64,000 bases of DNA from Umbilicaria muhlenbergii (taxonomy: Eukaryota; Ascomycota; Lecanoromycetes; Umbilicariales; Umbilicariaceae), in contig KK106987.1 in NCBI GenBank assembly GCA_000611775.1, forward strand, positions 868,001 to 932,000, written 5' to 3'. Position 1 is the first letter of the stretch; each line of letters starts with the position of its first letter. The notes below the pieces were generated by a model. It saw only the letters and a list, made by a program, of their open reading frames with translations, had not been told where the DNA came from and made no database searches. Both the position numbers and the translations under genes were made by a program. This document shows positions 12,129 through 22,443 of the stretch, one piece after another.

Positions 12129-12823
12129 ATGGCTCAAAGCAACCACGGCGCCCTCGCTGCGACGTTCAAAATCGTGCGGGTACTTCAAGCCATCTGCCTC
12201 ATCGCTATCATTGGCATGACCTCGAATTTCATCGCAGAGATGATTAACGAAAATACAACACCGCCAAATATCCTCATCGGAACACTCAGCGTGGTAGGCA
12301 GCTCCTCTACGGAGAGACGGTGTTTTCGAAAGTTGACGCTGACATATCATGAACAGACTTGCATAGCGGTCCTCTACTGTGCGATCACGTGGATACTATT
12401 CCTGGATGGCATTCTTCCATTCCTCGTCAACACTGGTATGGACGGCATGCTCCTCATCGCCGTGGTGGTAGTGGCTGTTACTGTTGGGAAGCCTCTCTCC
12501 TACGTCGACTGCCAGAAGATTGGCTCCACCTCGAGCGTGACAAGCTCCGCTTATGAATTCACCGCTGCGCTTGGCAGCAGTCTGGACAAGAATGGCGGCG
12601 GGCTCAATTATAACAACTGGATTGGGGCCACCAAGGCCACCTGTTTCGAAATGAAATCGATCTGGGGCCTCAGCATTGCACTTTGGTAAGCCATCACGCA
12701 GCGTGACGGCCATACTGTCCAAATCTGACAACTACTAGCATCCTGTTTGCATTCTCGGCCATATGCAGTATTTGCCTTTGGCGTCGCAGCAAGGTTGTCG
12801 CGCCCAAAAGCATTGAGGCGTGA
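12129..12823 (+). CDS. four-helix MARVEL-like membrane protein
   Basis: Predicted integral membrane protein of 192 residues. Exons: 12129-12293, 12357-12685, 12739-12823; the last junction (TG|C) restores an uninterrupted fourth hydrophobic helix. Hydrophobic segments are at about 14-36 (VLQAICLIAIIGM), 48-70, 80-97 (MLLIAVVVVAVTVG) and 160-180 (CILFAFSAICSICLW), with a polar Cys-containing loop between the third and fourth and a basic C-terminal tail. This topology matches fungal MARVEL proteins such as those of plasma-membrane microdomains. Fold assignment rests on topology only; function is unknown. It is followed by the methyltransferase on the same strand, 1.1 kb away. Confidence 0.78.
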
Positions 12824-13971
12824 AAAGACGGTCTCGAACGATGCAGCTATTGGATTTAATCTTTGGAACATAAGAGTAAGAAGATGTCAGGTGTTAATCT
12901 TAGTACAAGAATACAGGTGTCGGGGGAGTTTTGTGTATACTGGGCAATTATAGTCGCTGTCGGAGAAACCTAATCAAGTATAAGTTATATATAAACTCTG
13001 ACGTTACGTCCCTGCCTCCTCCAATCTCCTCCATCCCTTGCGTGGGATGTCAAGCGAGGGACGTAACACGTATGATCTGCCGGGTTCCTTCAACAATTAG
13101 TCTTGGGCCCTGGCGTGATTGGGTGACTGCATCGGGGATCGCTGCTACTGTAGGATCCATGGCAAGAGCTGCGGATAGCGGGCTGATCCGTTGGGCATTA
13201 GTGCCAAGAGAGAGCAAGGTCCAGTGCCATGGTAAGGTAAGGGAGCTGGCACTCGTCCTTTCCTTCGGTCCGTAGTACCGACGGTAACAGCCCACAACTT
13301 CGTTACCACTGTACTCCGTACCCTGGGATTCCTCGACATCCAGGGCCAAAACTTGGATCTTTCGAAGAGCGCGAAGTGTGTGGAACACGGACAGACAACG
13401 GACAGCGCATACCGCTGCGACGGAAGTACCTCGTCTCGCAGTGGGCATGGGGTCCTGGCCATGATCAGTGGTCAGTGGTGGGTGAGATGTTCGCGCGCGC
13501 GGAAGCAGACCCAGCTACCAGGCCCATGGGACATCCCGAGCGGGTGTCGTGCAGAAATCTGCAACCGAGGCCCTGTCCGAGGGACAAGTTAGAGTTTAAT
13601 GGCTGAAGCTTAAAAAAGGGTCGGGCTTGCAATCTGCACTCATGCCATCCCATGATGCCCATCCCACCTTCCTCACCATGAAGCCCACCCGGCTTACGAG
13701 AGCTCTCTTGCTGCCCGAGGGCCTGCCACGCTAGTCCTGGTCGTTGGTGTGTGCGTGAGAGCCTGCCTTCTCAAAACATGGACATCCCGTTCCTTCGCCA
13801 CTCCAATCCATTCAATTTCAACCGACCAAGCAATTGAGTAACGACGCTGCTTTCTCCAATCATTGGAACCGCAACTTGCTGAATGCCCGGATCGCGACGA
13901 CAGCGACAGATCAGCAGCGCTATCCCAAAGTCGACATCACCGTACCCATGCGCAAAGGCTCGAGAGTCTTG
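12824..13971. other. intergenic region with nested inverted repeat
   Basis: No gene supported. It holds the 3' region of the membrane protein, an inverted repeat at 13003-13067 and the promoter of the methyltransferase. An in-frame upstream ATG at 13948 would extend the methyltransferase by eight residues. Confidence 0.5.
13003..13067. repeat. nested inverted repeat (11 bp outer arms, 6 bp inner arms)
   Basis: GTTACGTCCCT (13003-13013) is the exact reverse complement of AGGGACGTAAC (13057-13067). Inside the 43 bp spacer, CATCCC (13032-13037) pairs with GGGATG (13044-13049). The outer arms contain ACGT cores like those bound by bZIP factors. Confidence 0.85.
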
Positions 13972-15608
13972 ATGGCTGATGACAGAGACCCGATACCGAT
14001 CGTAAGGCCATCGTCGGTCACGCATCACCCAGGACTAAGGTAACCGCTGTAACAGGACGACGGTTGGGAACACGACGATGACGACGAGAGCATCTTCGGT
14101 GCTGATTCGTAAGCTACCTGCCCGACTCAGCCCTACTAGCAATTAACGCACCAAAAGGCACAAGTCTCTGGCTTCGTCCATTACCAAATATCGCTATGAA
14201 AATGGAAGGAGATACCATGCCTACCGTATGCGCACGAGTCACGGCACGCCCTTTTTATGTATGACTCGCTGATAGCCATAGGCGAGGGTCACTATTGGCA
14301 GCCGAACGACGATCAAATGAATCAGCTTCAGAACATATCGTATGTTTGCAACTACTATAACCTTGTACAACTTGCTCTGAAACTCGAATTTCATTTTAAC
14401 CTTCGATCGACGCAGACATCATCTTTTTCTCCTCACACTTAATGACAAGTTGTTCCTTGCCCCATTGAAGGAGCCAAAACGGGTCCTCGACATTGGCACA
14501 GGCACGGGAATATGGGCAATGTAGGTTTATTATCTTGATGGGCAGGCCTCCATCACTCCCAAAGACAGCCGCAAAGCCAGTCAACTAACACATCGACCAA
14601 AATAGGGATTTCGCGGACCAGTTTCCCGATGCCGAAGTAATAGGTATGTCCTCCTTCTGACTACACAATCTGAGAAGAATGCGTTACTCATCTGCATGCA
14701 AGGAACCGATCTTTCGCCCATACAACCCCCTGCGCCGCCTGTGAATCTCCACTTCGAAATCGATGACTGCTGCAGCCCATGGACTTATGAGAAGAACTCT
14801 TTTGATTTCATCCATGTGTGCCAGATGTACGGTAGCGTAGCGGACTGGCCTGCTTTCTACAAAGAAAGCTATGAGTAAGATGATTCCCTTCAATCTCCTT
14901 TCTTTAAACCCTTATCCCACTGTGGAAAGCAACGTATCACTGACCGCAATATTTTTCCTGTATACAGACACCTTAAACCTGGAGGATGGATCGAACAAGC
15001 CGAGATCAACCCTAATTGTCGCTCAGCCACTGAACCTTTTCCTCCCGATAGCATGTGGATTGAATGCGGCAAGCGAGCCACCCAATGTGGAGAACTTTTC
15101 GGCAAAACAATGATGATCGAAGAGACAATGACAACCCTGATTCAGCAGGCAGGATTTGTCGATGTGGTGGAAAGGAGGTTTAGGTGGCCTTTTGGGGCAT
15201 GGGCTGAGGACAAGCGCTTGAAGGACATAGGAAGGTGGCAACTGCACCACTGGGAGGAGGGCTTAGAGGGCTGGACGATGGCGCTTATGACGAGGTGTCT
15301 CGGGGTGAGTGATCAGGTCTCTATTGTCGCATCCGCATTCACAAGTTTACTCGGTGACGCTTGCCATGTTTGTGGAGGTGCTAACGTTTATGTCTTGGGA
15401 TCTGACAGTGGTCGTACGAGCAAGTCAAACAATGGAATGTGGAAATGAAGAAGACCGTACGAGACAAAAGATGGAAAGCTTATCAGGATGTGTAAGACTT
15501 CATTTACCAAAGATTCTTTCACTTCGCGGCAACCACGGTTTTGCAAGTCAGGCCGCAGGCTAACAAGCTCACAGGAGAGTTGTATACGCCCGCAAGCCAC
15601 TTTCATGA
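13972..15608 (+). CDS. LaeA-like SAM-dependent methyltransferase
   Basis: Class I methyltransferase of the large LaeA/Tam1-like fungal family; 327 residues. Ten exons: 13972-14001, 14056-14108, 14158-14225, 14276-14339, 14416-14520, 14606-14643, 14703-14874, 14968-15304, 15409-15491, 15575-15608. All junctions keep frame. An acidic N-terminus (DDGWEHDDDDES) is followed by ITKYRYENGRRYHAY, the family's N-terminal signature, then motif I VLDIGTGTGIWAMDFADQF (about 93-111), acidic residue of the SAM ribose pocket in VIGTDLS, DCCSPW, DFIHVCQMYG, LKPGGWIEQAE, and the terminal VVYARKP. Such proteins are nuclear or cytosolic; LaeA itself controls secondary metabolism, but most paralogues are uncharacterised, so this is not called LaeA. 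No synthase gene is nearby. The start at 13972 is the nearest in-frame ATG; 13948 is an alternative. Confidence 0.9.
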
Positions 15609-16967
15609 GGGAACCGTACGAGATGCATAAATAACATGGTTCCAATAACATGGTTCCCTTGTATTGCATTCAGCTTTCCGGCTCTAAAGCCATGTACGCC
15701 GCCATCGGAGTTAAATGTACCGGTTTAAAGACCATGTCATGGCGCTGTAGTATTTTCTAGCTACCTTGGTCGGGCTGCCCAGCAGGCAGTATTGCTTTTG
15801 TTGTGAACTCCATCGAATGGTTCGTAGCCTCTTCTGGACAAGGTCGACAGTGGGAACGCTTTCAGAGTCACCCAACGTTGGAGGTTCTGGAACTGTACGA
15901 TGCGAGAATATCTGCGTAGTGGTGGCGGAAGTGGATAAGCGGTGAAGATTGATTATCAAGCCGCGAGGATGTTATTGGCTCACTGTGCAGTGGGGAAGGC
16001 GCCTGCATATGGCAGCCCGCGCGGGTTGACCAAGGGTTTCCCAGATGTCGAGTCGGCTGCTCACCGCTGTATTTTCAGGATTCTGGGAGGAAGCTTTCTC
16101 TACGAATGCGAATTGTCATCGATCTCATATTCTACGCTCCGATGGTTGCGGCGATAGGGGTCACTGCTGGCACGGCATCCACATAGTGGTAGTCGGGGAG
16201 AGAGAGCGAACAGAGCGTTAGCAACATAGCACAATACCAATAGTTGATTCCAAAAGTCATCGAGCTCTAGACTTGAACTCCTCGGTTTTGGCTGTTCGTT
16301 GCTGCGTTGTTCGGGACCCTCTCCCACCTGAGCCTAGGCCTCATCGGTCGGCACTCCGGGATGTCCGAGCTTGAGTGGGATTGCGTTGCTTATGTGCTGC
16401 TTGGAATAGAACATCTCAGGATTGCCGTGTGCTTCGAACGGACCTTGATCCTCGAGGCGCTAGAGATGGTCACCTCGATCCAACAACACTTATTACATCC
16501 TCTCCTCTTGTGTAAGATCAAACCATTCACAGGACACGAATCTGAAGGCTAACCGGACCAAGTCTGCTCGCGAAGATGCTCGTGTGATTGGGCTGGATGA
16601 CTGTCTGGTTCAGGCCTGAGGAAGGCCGCCATACTCGGATACGGATCCGGACACGGAGACTCGGGCACTTCGGCCTTGGCGCCGGTGAAAGGGTCGCTGG
16701 ACGCTGGAGACTGGACGGTGGACGCTGAATGCTGAACGCTGAATGCTGAACGCTGATTGCTGAGGAGCAGCTAAGGTACCTTGGTCGGCTGAGTTCCATC
16801 CTTTTAGGCCGAACAATAGCCTGCCTCGCCTGGAAAAACGGCCTGAGGGTAGCTGATAAACCTCGCGGAGGGGCCCCGGGAGTGTAAGCGAAGCCGGTGA
16901 TTCTACGCTCCGGCTTTGCGACAGGCAGATCGCAAATCGCGAACGAGGACTTTGAAGTCGCACGACG
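15609..16967. other. intergenic region with heptamer array
   Basis: No gene supported in 1.36 kb. It holds a short direct repeat AACATGGTTCC (about 15633-15657) in the presumed 3' region of the methyltransferase, and the 7-bp array at 16722-16763 in the presumed promoter or 5' leader of the next regulator gene. Confidence 0.5.
16722..16763 (+). repeat. heptamer tandem repeat (NNGCTGA) x6
   Basis: Six contiguous 7-bp units alternate: ACGCTGA, ATGCTGA, ACGCTGA, ATGCTGA, ACGCTGA, TTGCTGA. Degenerate units (CGCTGG, GACTGG, GACGGTG) continue upstream to about 16695. The array ends 204 bp before the ATG of the War1-type gene. Confidence 0.88.
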
Positions 16968-19900
16968 ATGGAAATCGACCCTCGGCTTCGTGACGCCTCG
17001 CTGGGACAAGGAGGTCCCTCACAGTCATACAACGGCCTCCCTCCCCCGTCCTACGCGCTCAATCCTATCAGGCTGCCACCACCACCACCACCTCCTCCTC
17101 CCTCTCAGCACCATAACCATAACCATAATTCCGAGCTACCCCCATTAGCACAAGATGGCGGTCATCCATATTATTCACTCCGACCTGGTCTACCTTCAGC
17201 TCAGCCGCCATCATCTGAATCACACGCTCTTCATGATGAGCCAGTTGCGCCGCTGCCGCCACGAAATGCCGGTGATGGTCCCAATGACCCGAAAAGGCCG
17301 CGTGCCTGTGAGGCATGTAGAGGCCTGAAGGTCCGGTGCGAGCCAGATCCTGTGAAAGGGACCTGCAGAAGGTGTGCCAAAGCAGGTCGGCAGTGTATCG
17401 TGACTGTACCGAGTCGGAAAAGACAGAAGAAGACGGATAGTAGAGTAGCTGAGCTGGAGAAGAAAATTGATGCTCTGACGGCGAGCTTACACGCAACCAA
17501 GGGACAAACCGTGAGCGGAAGTGATGACGAGAGTGCGGAGGGAGAGGGCAACTCGCGCCTCAACATGTCACCAAGCTACACCAGGAACAATGGTTCAAAT
17601 CGAGAGACGCCACGGCAGAACAACGGGACCCTGGAGTGGCTTCCCAACCCCGAACAATACTCTGGACCGTCTGATAGAACCTACGAACACTCTTCAGCCT
17701 ACTCCACCTCTCCTGTTGCTGGCCGGAAAAGACGTATCTCAGAATTCCAAGATGAAACGGAATATTCATCTGCTTCTGCTCCTCGTGCAGTCACTGGGAA
17801 CAAAAGACATGCATACGAGCTGGATACCAAGCCATCCAACATACACCCACTTCTTATGCCCGAGAGCAGAAAAGTTACCACATCTTTGGCGCCGCCACAT
17901 AATCCGGAGATACCTGGTCATGAATATGCGGACGTAGTGGATCGCAAAATCCTCGACGCATCCACGGCTGCTGAAATCTTTGACCATTACACTCAGCGTA
18001 TGGCAAAGCATATGCCTGTAGTGGTCATTCCGCATGGTACCAAAGCTGGTGAAATACGTCGAACGAAACCTACACTTTTCCTAGCTATCCTAAGTGTTGC
18101 GTCTGGACAGGTACATACACACCATCAACGCACCCTTACGCGGGAGATCTTGCGTGTCTACGCGGATTCCATCATCTGCAAAAGCGAAAAGTCGTTGGAG
18201 CTTATTCAGGCACTTCAAGTCTCCGCGCTCTGGTATTGGCCTGAAACCGAAGGAGATGGGAAATGCTATCTCCTAGTGCATATGGCTGCAATAATGGCTA
18301 TCGAGTTAGGTATGGGCAAGCGACCAAGAGCCATCAAGGAGAGGTCCCACGCTGTTTTGAGAGAACCCCCGCGCCCGAAGCCCCCTGCTACCGACTCGAT
18401 GGAGAGCAAAAGAGCTTACCTGAGCACTTACTTTCTATGCGCCACGTACGTAGCCTTCCTCCGTTTCCCGTTTATTGTCACCTTGGACATTTTCAAATTG
18501 AGATTCATACATGGTGCGTTGATAGACTAATTTTCCCTATGTTATAGCGCAGCAATGAGCATGAAGCGACCAAACCTAGTTCACTGGAGCCCATATATGG
18601 ACGAATGGCTTGACGCATTGGAGACTGATCAAGATGCTCTAGAGTCGGACAAGACGCTATGCCAATGGGTAAGGCTACAACGACTTGCGGATGATCTGGG
18701 ATCGAAACTGTCACTCGACCATGTGTGCCACATTGACGTATCTAACCCCAAGGTTGAGTCCTTGCTCAAAGGATTCGAGCGGCAATTGAACGACTGGCAT
18801 GAGCAGACGCCGGATGCCAAGCCCTCACGTAAGTGAAAATGCTAAGATTTTCCGTGCTTTGCATCAAAAAGCGCCCACAAGTGCAAATCAACATGGCTGA
18901 CTGCGTGTATAGTACATTTGACGTTTGGTTTCCACACCATCAATTTTTACATGTATGAAGCGGCAATGCACTTTGATCAGAGCGTGGATGACCTCAAGAT
19001 GCCACGCACTCGCCAAGGGGACCACGACGGTGATGCGAATTGGTCTGAGCCTCTCACGTCACCTCATATCAAGGCTTTGACCACCTGCCTTGCCTCTATC
19101 CATGGTATCCTTATAATTTTCTCAAGCTTTTCGACCGAGGATGTTCGGACACTACCCGTATTCTATTTCATCCGCGTAGCATATGCAAGTCTATGGCTGA
19201 TAAAGATGTACCTCATCGCCAGTACGCCAGGTTCGGAGCTAAGTAGGGCTATTCCTGTAGAGGAGATGAAGGTGGCACAACACCTTGACACCGCGCTTAA
19301 TGCGTTACGAGCCGCAGCCGAAGGAGGAAAAGCTCGCATAGCGAACCACTGCCTGATGGTACTCGTGATGTTGAAGAATTACTATGAACGACAGCGGGAT
19401 GGAAAGTCCAGTAGCTCTGAAGACAATGCAAAGTCCTTCAAGCTCGAGGCTCAGCCCGTCGATGCGGGGAGGAACACACCAAGGCTGGGATATAGAAAGG
19501 TGTCGCTAAATGTCGACAACTACGGTGATAGAGCCTCGCTCGAGCAAATACAACATCATCAAACACAGCAGCAGCCGCAGCATCAGCAGCAACCACAGCA
19601 GCAACAGCAGCAGCAGCAGCAACAGCAACCACATCAACTACAGCCCCGACTCACAGCGCCCCCACCCCTAGCAAATACGCCCCTCCACCTCCTAAGCGAA
19701 GTTGCCATGACTGACCAAGCATCTAACGTGCACTCCGTCCATCCCACCCATTCCAGCGGCGGCGACATCTGGTACAACAGCTACAACCACAGCAACAACG
19801 CAATGGGCCCCGCCCCTCTCGCCTACCCACCCGAATACTACCCTATCGACGGCGGCTTGCAAGGCATGGATCCCGGGCTCGAACAAGCTCTGGGCATGAT

Positions 19901-19994
19901 GTTCGGAGAAGGGGATCTGAGCGCCATGTTTATGGATGATGGGTTTATGGGCGTGGCGCAGACGGTGCCGGGGGGTTATGAACATATGGGCTGA
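16968..19994 (+). CDS. War1-type Zn2Cys6 transcription factor
   Basis: Nuclear DNA-binding regulator, 946 residues. Exons: 16968-18445, 18548-18828, 18913-19994. The zinc cluster is C114-x2-C117-x6-C124-x8-C133-x2-C136-x6-C143, preceded by KRPRACEACRGLKVRCE and followed by the linker SRKRQKKTDSRVAELEKKID, which starts a coiled-coil dimerisation helix. This arrangement is what I know from the War1/WarA weak-acid-resistance group; the assignment is from recall of that motif and is moderate. A poly-Pro run (about 37-45) lies N-terminal, a middle homology region at about 320-650, and a poly-Gln stretch encoded by a CAG/CAA tract near 19563-19630, then an acidic, Met-rich tail (GEGDLSAMFMDDGFM) typical of an activation domain. 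Wobble composition changes from C/A to G/T in the last roughly 90 bases. Confidence 0.92.
19563..19630 (+). repeat. CAG/CAA tract encoding poly-Gln
   Basis: Interrupted CAG/CAA trinucleotide run within the third exon of the War1-type gene. Pure CAG stretches near 19605-19620 could vary in length between strains. Confidence 0.85.
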
Positions 19995-21200
19995 TCTGAT
20001 CTTAAAACTAGCGATTTGGTGACGGGGGTTTCAAAAAGGCGGGCTTTTTGCTTTGATAGAATTGCATGAATACCATGGCTTGGGTGCAGGTGCGAACATA
20101 GCTGAGCCATATAATAGCTTCAGCTCTCTCTTTTTCTCCCTCTCTGCCTCTATGTCCCTTTCTCTCCCTCTCCCTCCCTCTGTCTTTCACACACTCTCTC
20201 TCCCTTTCCCACCTGTACCCAGCTATCACCTTACCGCCACAATAAAGCTCCCTTCTTCGCATCACACCTGCCTTCTCCTCCCCCACGCCTTCCCTGTCCC
20301 TTCCTCTAGTCGCAAAAATCCCCTCCTCTCCTCCCTCCCCGCTCTCCTCCCCCTCCTCTCCTCCTCCACTACTCCTCTCCTCCTTCCTCCTTCCTCTCCT
20401 CATCCACATCCCGCTCCTCCATCTCCACCTTCAAATCCTCACCTGGTTATCTATCCCCCCAACCCCACCCCTAGCCTTCTAGCTCTCTAGCCACCCACAT
20501 CCCTCATCCTCGCGTCACATCGCGTCCGGTGCTAGATCTTCATCTGATGTCATCCTCTGTTCGCCTCGCTTAGGATTTGGAACGGACGCGCTGTAGGAGA
20601 TAGGGGTACTGCGGTGAGGGTGGTGACGGATGGGTGCTGGGGTTTGGGGAGGAAGTTTGGGGGTGGGGACTAAGTGGGGAGTTGGAGAAGATGGTATGAG
20701 GTTATATGAAGGGAGGAGGGAGGGAGGAAGAGAGGGAGGAAGAGAGGGAGGAAGAGAGGGAGGAAGAGAGGGAGGTGTTATGCATTTCCCCTGTGTTGGT
20801 GGATGGCAGTTCGATACCTCAGCTGATACTTCAGTAATCAAACAACACATCACAATCCGCTGACCTTCATGAGCAGAGCAGCACTTATCGGCAGAGAATG
20901 AATGGACAAAGTGATTCGCTTGCTTCCTTTCTTCCTTCATAGTCTCGTATCTCGTATCTCATATCTCGTATTCGCTATGGACAGACCGGATGGGCTGTAC
21001 ACCTATTATGACGAGAGTGAGAAGAAAACAGACAGACGCGTTGGAAGATAATCCACACTCATAACTCGCACGCAAGAACACCATTCGAAGATAATCCACA
21101 CCTCTCACGTAGAAATCCCTACTTGAAATCCCCACCTTCCATTCCATCCACCCATTACCGCCTCTTCCACCTTTCACTCTCCACTTCCCCTCACCTCACC
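19995..21200. other. convergent intergenic region with alternating C-rich and G-rich blocks
   Basis: No gene supported between the two convergent genes. The + strand is C/T-rich at about 20120-20515, G-rich at about 20580-20780 (including the 12-bp minisatellite) and C-rich again from about 21130 into the coding end of the next gene. Confidence 0.6.
20709..20775 (+). repeat. 12-bp purine minisatellite
   Basis: About four copies of AGGAAGAGAGGG are preceded by degenerate GGAGGGA units. All bases are purines on the + strand, so it is also a homopurine-homopyrimidine tract. Confidence 0.88.
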
Positions 21201-22049
21201 TCACAGCGCACCCTCCAGCTCATCCGGCCCCTGCACCAGCTGCCCGAACAACTCCTCAATCAGCTCCTCCGCCTCCTTGAACCTCCTCCCAAACCCCTCC
21301 ACGCCCTCCTTCAAATCAAGCAAGTTTTCCTCCATCTTGTAGATCTCGCGCAAGCGAAGATTAGCATCGGGGCTGGCCCACATGAGGTCGCATTGGGCGC
21401 GAAGCTGGCGGAAGTCCGCCGAATGCCGCTTGTAGGCTTCGAGGTTCAGTTTCTTGCTTTCTTGGTGGAGCCGGAGGAGCTCGAGCGTATGCTGGCGTTG
21501 CTTTGCCGCGTCGGAGAGTGCAGGGGGTTCCGCTTGGGGTTCCGCTTGGAGTGCCGCCTCAGCTTCCCTACGGGCGATGTATGCTTGAGTGCGAGCTCGA
21601 GAGCGAGCGGACCTAGCTGCGTTACTGCGTAGGCCCCGGCGGTGGTACTGACGGGGTTGGTTGCCGGCACGGCCGTGGGTACTGGGCGGCATTAGGTAGG
21701 TGCCTGCGCTGGAAGAAGGATTGGTGTAGCCCATATTCGGGGAGTAGTCGGTGCGAACGGCGCTGGGTCCAGACATATACGGATTCATGCCTGCTGCAGT
21801 GGAGGCGTACTCCACATGAGGGGCGACCGCATTGCTGGCTGCTGCCCTGGGGGTGAAATCCATGCCCGGAGTATAGGTTAGGGCGCTTCGGGGAGTCGGT
21901 CTAGGTGGAGTAATGGTGATGAGGGGGTTATTGAGTTCGACGAGGGTATTGTTGCGCCCGACGAGGCGATAGGCCGGCTTGGCAAAGGGGTTTGTGATTT
22001 CGGAGCTGTTGCTCCCAGCATCATCAGGGATGTTCGTATTGCTAGCCAT
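21201..22049 (-). CDS. hypothetical coiled-coil protein
   Basis: Single-exon gene for 282 residues; not recognised. The N-terminal 130 residues are low in charge and rich in Pro, Ser, Thr and Asn (probably disordered). They are followed by an Arg-rich patch (SRARTQAYIARRE, about 148-160) and a C-terminal helical region of about 100 residues (EYKxHxxDF-like, then EENLLDLKEGVEGFGRRFKE) predicted to form a coiled coil. The ATG follows an ordinary leader and the reading frame is uninterrupted with strong codon bias, supporting a real gene. Coding-strand wobble changes from C/A-rich to G/T-rich at about 21360, within the last roughly 160 bases. It converges with the War1-type gene. Confidence 0.7.
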   Translation of the reverse strand: MASNTNIPDDAGSNSSEITNPFAKPAYRLVGRNNTLVELNNPLITITPPRPTPRSALTYTPGMDFTPRAAASNAVAPHVEYASTAAGMNPYMSGPSAVRTDYSPNMGYTNPSSSAGTYLMPPSTHGRAGNQPRQYHRRGLRSNAARSARSRARTQAYIARREAEAALQAEPQAEPPALSDAAKQRQHTLELLRLHQESKKLNLEAYKRHSADFRQLRAQCDLMWASPDANLRLREIYKMEENLLDLKEGVEGFGRRFKEAEELIEELFGQLVQGPDELEGAL

Positions 22050-22443
22050 GGCTAGCGAAGCTGGATGGATGTTGTTAGTGTTTTAACGGGGGCGTCATAC
22101 TGAGGATTATACCTTCTGGTGCACTGTGGTAGATTGACGGTCGAATATATTGTGAGGAAGTGAGCTCAACCGTTCCGTAATACGTGTTGAGTATGTAAAA
22201 ATACGCCCCACGCGTCGAAACTCCGTGGTGCCTTCTCAGCCGTACGTGATATTCGCCACAATACGATGCACTTGCAAAACCAACCACCTCCGGCAGAACC
22301 ATTATCTCAATATGTCCCTCAGCATGCTTATACCACCGTATATATATTCACACAAGAATCGAGTCAGAGTATAATGAATAGAAAAGCGAACGCCACCTTA
22401 CCGTGTTCAAAATATAAAAGATGACCAATAAAACACACACCTT
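22050..22443. other. short intergenic region between two minus-strand genes
   Basis: Holds the promoter of the coiled-coil gene and the 3' region of the carrier gene. I see no gene or notable repeat. Confidence 0.5.

Noticed and set aside
16527-17032. Minus-strand frames of 160 and 140 residues upstream of the War1-type gene
   Set aside because: They translate the heptamer array and GC-rich leader (repetitive SVQHSAFSIQR) and have no start or intron support.
12129-19994. Secondary-metabolite biosynthetic cluster around the LaeA-like methyltransferase
   Set aside because: No polyketide synthase, peptide synthetase, terpene cyclase or P450 is present; LaeA-like methyltransferases are numerous and usually unlinked to clusters.
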